Shown here piece by piece: positions 57,900 through 64,000 of a stretch of DNA of 64,000 nucleotides (positions are counted from its first letter, which is position 1; each line of letters opens with the position of its first letter). The DNA comes from Macrophomina tecta (Eukaryota > Ascomycota > Dothideomycetes > Botryosphaeriales > Botryosphaeriaceae): positions 5,022,001 through 5,086,000 of the forward strand of contig JAKSGN010000007.1 of the NCBI GenBank assembly GCA_024180945.1, given 5' to 3'. Below the pieces are notes generated by a model that did not search any database, was not told the DNA's origin, and saw only the letters and a program-made list of their open reading frames with translations. The position numbers and the translations under genes are program-made.

Positions 57900-58620
57900 C
57901 TACGGAGACGAGGTCGTCCCCAAACGAGAACAATAAAAAATCCTTAAAAACCGTTAAATCTATCGTAAACGAGGATAAACGGGTAGAATTTATAGGCTTA
58001 GAAGAATAAGACGATCGTACCTTAGCCCTACGTTCGCTAGCCGACTTAGCTATCTATAGCGTAGTAGAATCTACTGACTCGTAACGTAGCTATTTTAATA
58101 AAGAGCCCTTAGAATTTTTAGAATTAGAAGAGCCCCCGGAAGAACCCTCCGCCTTAAAGCGTTTTAGCTCCTTAAGAGAGTTAAACCCTATATAAATTAT
58201 TTAAAAACAACGCTCTTTTAGAAAGCGCTACTATCTATATAACTACTCTAACTTAGTAGCCGCCGTTTATAAGGTAGTAAAGATCGTACTCTTCTCGGCC
58301 TCTAAACGTACTTATTTTCAGTTAAGCTTATCTACTAGAGAAGGTTAGTAAAAAATAGAGAATAACTAGCGAAAAATCTATAACCCGAGTTACTTATCTC
58401 GGCGATATTATACTTCTTCCGGCGAGCCTTAAGATAAGCCGCGTAGACCTTAGAATTATTCGATAACGCTACGTATTTAGACTCGTACTCTAAATAGTTA
58501 GTATAGGAAACTATCTCTACCCCGTTTAAAAGAATATCACGAAGTTATTATTTACGAGAAAGGGTAGAACGATATTACTTAGTCGAACAAGAAATAACCT
58601 TAAAATTATTAGAATAGAAA
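57900..58620 (-). pseudogene. Antisense frame of copy C: Zn2Cys6-like cluster and Ser-rich tail
   Basis: Minus-strand codons TAT, TAT, TAC, TAC, TAT, TAT at 58410-58505 have spacing x2, x6, x9, x2, x7, again the zinc-cluster rule if each Tyr was Cys. The last loop is basic (LKARRKK). Downstream, a heptad-like stretch (TKLE, LYR, RFLKERCF) with stops at Gln sites leads to a Ser/Gly-rich tail. That tail contains LRYESVDSTTL (about 58050-58085), matching YELVDSTIL of copy A. Frame continuity is lost in places. Confidence 0.5.
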
Positions 58621-58721
58621 CGTTTTAAAGTTATAATAAAAACTTATAGATAGAGAAAGAAAGGTAAGAGACCCGTAAAAAAATATACGTAGACGAAAGA
58701 ATCTTCGGGCCGAAGATTTCT

Positions 58722-58735
58722 AAAGAGGGAAATAG
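58722..58735 (+). promoter_or_regulatory. Polypurine tract of copy C
   Basis: AAAGAGGGAAATAG precedes the 3' LTR. It carries G-to-A changes relative to the G6 tract of copies A and B. Confidence 0.7.
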
Positions 58736-59020
58736 TATTACGGCATAATCTTTACGGGAGTATAGAAAGGAAGGTAGAAAAGCCTTAAAAGAGATCCTAC
58801 CTAAAAAGATCATATTACATAGCTTAGCACGTGACCTTTCCCTATAGACCTATATATCGCCCTTAAGAGCCTAGGCTATATAGAGTAATAGTCGCCTAGT
58901 ATAGCCACGGCGACATCTAGTAATACTAGATTATAGATACTTTTCTATCTATATATAAACTATACTTCTTAGATAGCTTTAACCTTCGTAGTTAACTTTA
59001 ATAATAATTTAGTATATTAT
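58736..59020 (+). repeat. 3' LTR of copy C, 5' part
   Basis: Matches 50594-50878 with RIP-type transitions. It ends where element D begins; ATTAT (59016-59020) is the presumed target duplication of D. Confidence 0.9.
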
Positions 59021-59138
59021 TGTCAGGACAATAGGCCCTGGCATACCCTTAGGGTACTTATACCGTGCATTCCACGTACTTATCACGTGCTACGCACGGG
59101 CCCCCAGTATATAACGCCACCAAGGGGTAAATCCTACA
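59021..59138 (+). repeat. Probable 5' LTR of copy D
   Basis: Begins TGTCAGGACA and contains GTATATAACG (about 59107). The end is uncertain: ATCCTACA at 59131-59138 is a candidate, but the 3' LTR is outside the window, so the length cannot be confirmed. Confidence 0.55.
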
Positions 59139-59389
59139 CTACTAAAAATTCGCACCTAAGAATATACAACTCTTCTAAAGGCTCCCTGCTTATAACCAGC
59201 CCATTTACTCACAATCAAATCCTTCTCAATTCCTTTCGAAAAAGCAGCCGGCCTTAAAGAACTATACATAACGATTCCAACGATCCCAACAAAAAGAACG
59301 ATTTCACGATAATAAGAACAAGGGGCCAACAAAGCCGTTCGAACACTCGAGGCGAACGAACAAAAACAGGCTCATTAACCCCCAAAGGC

Positions 59390-60330
59390 CATCAAACGCT
59401 AATCGTCGATAGAAGCGCCCAGGGCGCTAAACGCCCAATAGGCGACGCGGCCGAACCAGGGGCGCCTACAGCTATCGACGAACTACAACGCTTACGTAGC
59501 GCACCTACAAAAGGCATACCGGAAGCCGAGCTCCTAGAACGCCTTAACCGCGTTAAGGTTCTACAACAGCTACAAGCGGCCCTTAACGGCGAACTACCTA
59601 CCGTCCCCACGCCAAACGCAGCGAAACGCATACGGAAAGCAAGGTAAACGATAGCGAAAAGCGACTCGACCTCCTCGTAAGAAACCCACCTCCAAAACTC
59701 GAAGGCCTTACTCAGGGCTCATACAACTTATAGACGAATACGGTAGAGACACGTTTCGGCGTACACCGGGCGAATAAGGACTGCCTCAGAAGGACCCTCT
59801 AGGCCACCAAAGAGCTATCTAAATATAAGACCCTCTCCCAGCACGTCCAAAGACGTCTAACAAACCAAAAAAAACCAGCACTACTCTAGCAAAAGTTCAA
59901 GACGTTAGTACAAAATCATATTCGTAACCCTATCGTCCACCGCCTTAACAACGCTATTAGTTATTATACTACGGTAATAAAGAAGGGCCAGAAGTTCATA
60001 AAATTCTACGCCCAAATAAAGACGTACGAGGACAAATTCACGTATCGAATTTAAAACGTAGATTACCATATCAACTAAATTTACTCTCGGCTCCTACCAT
60101 CTATACGTACGGAGCTCGTGCGCCAGTCCTTCCTCACTAGGGTGCAGGCAGAAGAGGATTTAGTAGCTAAAATCCAACGCGTTAAGCAAACGCTAGAGGC
60201 AACAAGGCCCTATAAAAAGAGCGAGAACGAGCAGTAGTCGTAGGGGACCAAGCGCCCTTTTACCACCCCTAGCCTAGAACGCAACAGTCCCCATAAGGAT
60301 TTTAGAAATAGTAAGAAGGCTAAAGAAAAC
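59390..60330 (+). pseudogene. gag of copy D
   Basis: A hydrophilic helical sequence, for example APTAIDELQRLRS and ELLERLNRVKVLQQLQAALN (about 59465-59590), typical of gypsy capsid N-termini. The remainder is followed with stops at likely Trp codons. No zinc knuckle is clearly seen. Confidence 0.6.
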
Positions 60331-60559
60331 TAAAAGTCCAAAGCTTTAGCTCCCCCAAAGAACGCAGGCGATTCGCATAAGTTTAGCACCCCGAACGTAG
60401 GCGAAAAGCAGGCCAAAGACCACGCCAACTAGGCGAACCACAAAGATAAGTAAGGCTCGAAAAAAGAAAAGCCCTAATCGCTTCCCTCTCCTCCTTACGG
60501 TTAGGGCCTCAAACGGGAGGCAGTTCAAAACGCATAGAAATCATCGCTTCGATAGAAAC

Positions 60560-63500
60560 CCCATCCGGTCCTACCAAAATTCGAGCATTAATAGATTATA
60601 GTTATGACCTAAACCTCGTATCCCTTAAATACGTAGAGCGACTTACCTTATAAAATATACAAGCTAGTACCAGGCCGTCTACCCGCCTTCTTAATAACAC
60701 CACCGTTACGTTACACGACTCTTATTATATAGGAATCACCACGTACGACTCGGGGGACGCCACGCGCACCACCGAACCCCAACCTTACTAGAGTAGCTCG
60801 TTCACGGGCTACGATACCATACTCGGCATGCCCTAGCTCGGGGCTACCGGGCCGGTTATCGATTTTAGAAGAGAAACGTTTCACTAGAGCACAAACTCGC
60901 TAGAGCGTATATATCTAGTAAGCGCCACTAAATTATTCCAGGACTTAGAACCAAGGGAGCCTATTTACTCCCTCTAGCCGTCCAACTACCAGCTCTCGCC
61001 TACGGGTAACCTAAAAAGTCAAAGAAATAACTTCGACTCTTTCGCAGCCCTCTCGCGGGCGGAAAGCATGCTAAACGCACGCGAGAAGCAGGGCGGGGGT
61101 AACCAAAATCCAAAAGGGCTCCCACCTAACCAAACTCTCTCCTACCTACGGGGGCTACACTCCCGCATCCAAAGAGCATGCGAACCGCATAAGAAACTCG
61201 CCGGTTTAGCAAACGCACTACTAGCCAAGATAGCTAAGAAGATCCGCGACGAGATTCCGGATACTTATAGAGAGTACTTAGACGTATTTTCAGACGAACA
61301 AGCTACCAAGCTACCGCAACACACTAAGTTCGATCATACTATTAATCTCGTTATAGGTTCTAAGCCACCGTCAATACCCCTATATAGACTCTCCCAATCC
61401 GAACTACGGATCCTCAGGGAATACATTAACAAGGCCTTGGAACGGGAGTAAATCAGGCATAGTAAGTCGCCTACGGGCGCGCCTATTCTCTTTACCCCCA
61501 AGGCAGACGGCACCATGCGGTTATACGTAGATTATAGAGGCCTAAATAAGGTCACGGTCAAAAATAGCTATCCTATACCACTAGTAGGCGAGCTACTAGA
61601 CCGCCTAAGCACCGCAAAGATCTTCACCAAACTAGACCTACGCGATACTTATCACCGAATCCGCATAAAGGAAGGTAATAAGTGAAAAACAGCATTTAAG
61701 ACGCGTTACGGGCATTACGAGTACCTAGTCATACCATTTAGCTTAACCAACGCACCCGCAACCTTCCAGTCGTATATCCACCGAGCCCTAAGAGGCCTAG
61801 TAGACACGATTTACGTAGTATACTTAGATAACATACTCATATACTCAGCAGATAAGTCTCAGCACGTCGAGCACGTCAAACGTATTCTCCAAAGATTACG
61901 TAATTAGAACCTCTACGCAAAACCGTCTAAATATAGCTTTTACACAAAGCACGTCGAGTTCCTAGGCTTCATCGTCACCCCCCAGGGGGTTATCATAGAC
62001 CCCGTAAGAGTCGAAGCCATCAAGGACTAGCCGGAGCCACAAAGCTACCGTAATATTCAGGTTTTCCTAGGCTTTGCCAACTTCTACAGGCGCTTTATAT
62101 AAAATTACTCCACGGTAGTTCAACCACTAACTAGCTTACTAAAAGAAGCAGCCCAAGATCCTAATCCGGGGGCCAAACGAGCGCCGAAAAAGAGGCCAAC
62201 CAAATAGTATAAGCCCTAGAAATAGCCCGCAGGGGCAAAGCAGGCGTTTAGCAAACTAAAAGCATACTTTACGCAGGCTCCTATACTACGGCACTATAAC
62301 CCAAATCTTCCAGTCATGCTAATCACCGACGCATCGGACTATACCTACGGCGGCATCCTTCTCCAACCGCTAGATAGAGAGGATAACCAGCGCCATTAGC
62401 ACCCCGTTACGTATTTCAGCCATAAGTTCGCTAGTACTAAAATACGGTACGACACCTACGACAAGAAACTCCACGCGATCGTACAGTACTTCAAGCATTA
62501 GAGGCCTTACCTAGCACACGTACAAACGCCGGTGCGGGTATTATCTAATCATAACAACCTACGTTATTTCATAACAACCAAGAGCCTCACGGCTCGACAG
62601 GCTCGGTACGCTAAAGTCTTAGCTAAATTCGATTTTAATATCGAATATAAGCCGGGTAAGTCTAATCCAGCAGACGCCCTTTCGAGGCGTCCAGACTACG
62701 CCCTTAGCTTTAAGAAGGGTAACAAGCGCACCTACCTTAATACTATATTACCCACACTACAACGCAAACTCCAGATTCAGGGGTTAAAAGAACCCCTACG
62801 CACCACCAAAAACCCCGGCCAAGAGCACGAGGAAAACCTACGTACAAACGGCGATAGTAATTACCAAACCGCCTTAGTCTATTCCGTCACTTATAAGGAG
62901 CACGACGAGTTCGCTTATAAGGGCCTAGCACCTCCGGTATACACTTACTACGAGGAAGCCAGCACGAGCTTAGTATAAAGCTTCGTACCTCAGTCTACAG
63001 TAATAGTAGCCGCTATAACCAAAACAGCGTTCGAAGCTACTCCTAAATCGTTAGTTAATTTTATTCGCACTAAGCAACGAAGAAACGCCTTCTACGCAGA
63101 CATACGAGAACAGCTTACGAAAAGGGTACTTTTAGCGTACAATCAGTATACAATCGACGAGCAAAGACTCCTACGCTATAAAGAGCGAGTATACGTGCTA
63201 AAGTATACTCCGCTACGCGAGGAAATCCTACTTAGAAATTATAACGATTCGAGTAGTAGCCATTACGGCATCCGCCGCACCCAGAAGGTACTTTCTAGAA
63301 AGTACCACTAGAAAGGCATCACCGCGGACGTTAGAAAATATATACAAAGCTACGATACCTATCAACGTAATAAGGCTCGCCGGCATAAGCCATATAGATT
63401 ATTACAGCCACTACTAGTAGCCGCTCAACCCCATAGACACTACTCCCTTAATTTTATCACGGACTTACCAGAATCCGTAGAACAAGACAGTCGAGCATAT

Positions 63501-64000
63501 AACGCAGTTCTCGTACTCGTTAACCGTTTCACCAAATATATACGTTACCTACCAGTTAAAAAGACGATTAATAGGGCAACGCTCGCAGACCTTATCATAA
63601 ACGACGTCTTCGTACAATTTAGGCCGCCCAACAGCCTAGTCTCGGACAGGGGCTCAACGTTCACGAGCCAGTTCTAGAGCGAATTATACTATAATCTTAG
63701 AATTAAGCATAGACTAAGTACCTCCTTTCACCCGCAGACAGACGGCCAAACGGAGAGGCAAAATCAGAAGTTAGAGGCGTACCTACGCCATTACACCTCC
63801 TAGAACTAGTTAGACTAGGTAAAGCTTCTCTAGTAGGCTTTACACGCCTACAACTAGAAAACCCACTCTTCTACAGGCTTCGCACCAGTTTAACTAGATA
63901 CGGGGGTAGAACCTAACTCCTAGAACGGGGTTTAGGACAACCTTAATAGGAATTCCCTAACCGAATCGGCCGAAGCAGCCAAAAAGCACGCGGAAAGCAT
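60560..64000 (+). pseudogene. pol of copy D: protease, RT, RNase H, integrase (runs off the edge)
   Basis: The protease relic lies near 60575 (IRALID, then LNLVSLKYVERL). An open stretch at 61068-61451 ends in the RT N-terminus (EYLDVFSDEQATKLPQHTKF and PLYRLSQSELRILREYINKA). The RT catalytic box YLDN is at 61821-61832 (Asp to Asn by G to A), then VEFLGFIVTPQGV near 61950. RNase H has LITDASDYTYGGILLQP near 62325 and ADALSRRPDY near 62670, with an open stretch at 62532-62978. Integrase has GHYGIRRT near 63265, LNFITDLPES near 63455, LVSDRGSTFTSQF near 63645 and [13 protein letters not shown] near 63735. Stops replace Trp (for example 61691, 61906, 62030). Confidence 0.9.

Larger units (their letters stand above)
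50594..59020 (+). mobile_element. Ty3/gypsy chromovirus copy C, RIP-inactivated, 3' LTR interrupted
   Basis: The 5' LTR is 50594-51030 (437 bp), and the bases before it are CCGGC. The 3' LTR starts at 58736 but is cut after 285 bp by element D at 59021; its remainder should lie beyond the window. The internal region includes a later solo LTR (56389-57183). Pol is colinear with copies A and B. The 5' duplication cannot be checked because the far end is outside. Confidence 0.93.
59021..64000 (+). mobile_element. Ty3/gypsy element copy D, partial, one-strand mutated
   Basis: Starts TGTCAGGACAATAGG directly within the LTR of copy C and runs out of the window. It is a different gypsy lineage from A-C, with protein-level similarity only. 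TpG is nearly absent but CpA is common on the plus strand, so most damage is G to A. Trp codons are therefore stops while Gln codons mostly survive. Gag, protease, RT, RNase H and integrase are all recognisable. Confidence 0.92.

Overview
The window reads as a transposon-rich chromosome segment of a filamentous ascomycete (Pezizomycotina). The grounds are: short GT-AG introns of 55-70 bp with CTAAC-like branch sites, an HMT1-type ABC half-transporter, a rhodopsin/Pth11-like exon, NmrA-like and pectin methylesterase relics, and pervasive repeat-induced point mutation (RIP). In RIP-hit blocks CpA and TpG are almost absent while CpG survives. I counted 3 CpA+TpG in the 300 bases 42001-42300, against about 15 CpG. 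About 60% of the window is mobile DNA.

Layout. 570-9230 is a complete but RIP-killed Ty3/gypsy chromovirus (copy A; 444-bp LTRs, target duplication CTAGC) carrying a younger, unmutated solo LTR (6246-7017). 9236-29600 is a low-copy island. It holds a spliced CorA-like membrane protein gene, a LINE relic, a TPR pseudogene, an uncharacterised decayed gene, a possible small two-exon gene, an intact vacuolar-type ABC transporter (19293-21800), a Tc1/mariner element with perfect 30-bp inverted repeats, and an F-box pseudogene. 29640-32424 is RIP-mutated DNA without a recognisable gene. 32425-46156 is a Ty1/copia element whose 3' LTR is split by a second chromovirus (copy B, 38310-46038). 46162-50593 is a second low-copy island with decayed host genes (Pth11-like, NmrA-like, two pectin methylesterase pieces), a solo copia LTR and one intact small secreted protein gene. 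50594-59020 is chromovirus copy C, with its own solo LTR. Its 3' LTR is cut by a fourth gypsy element (copy D, 59021 to the window end).

Insertion order, from exact 5-bp target duplications: copia before copy B; copies A and C before their solo LTRs; copy C before copy D. The solo LTRs are GC-rich and unmutated inside destroyed hosts, so they arrived after the main RIP episode.

Most unusual signal: all three chromovirus copies have, between pol and the 3' LTR and on the opposite strand, the relic of an extra reading frame. Its N-terminal part fits the spacing C-x2-C-x6-C-x8/9-C-x2-C-x6/7-C once the RIP change Cys (TGY) to Tyr (TAY) is recognised. That is the spacing of the fungal Zn(II)2Cys6 cluster, and it is followed by heptad-like, basic, serine-rich sequence. 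Second: copy D has lost TpG but kept CpA on the plus strand, a one-sided mutation pattern unlike the two-sided pattern of copies A-C.
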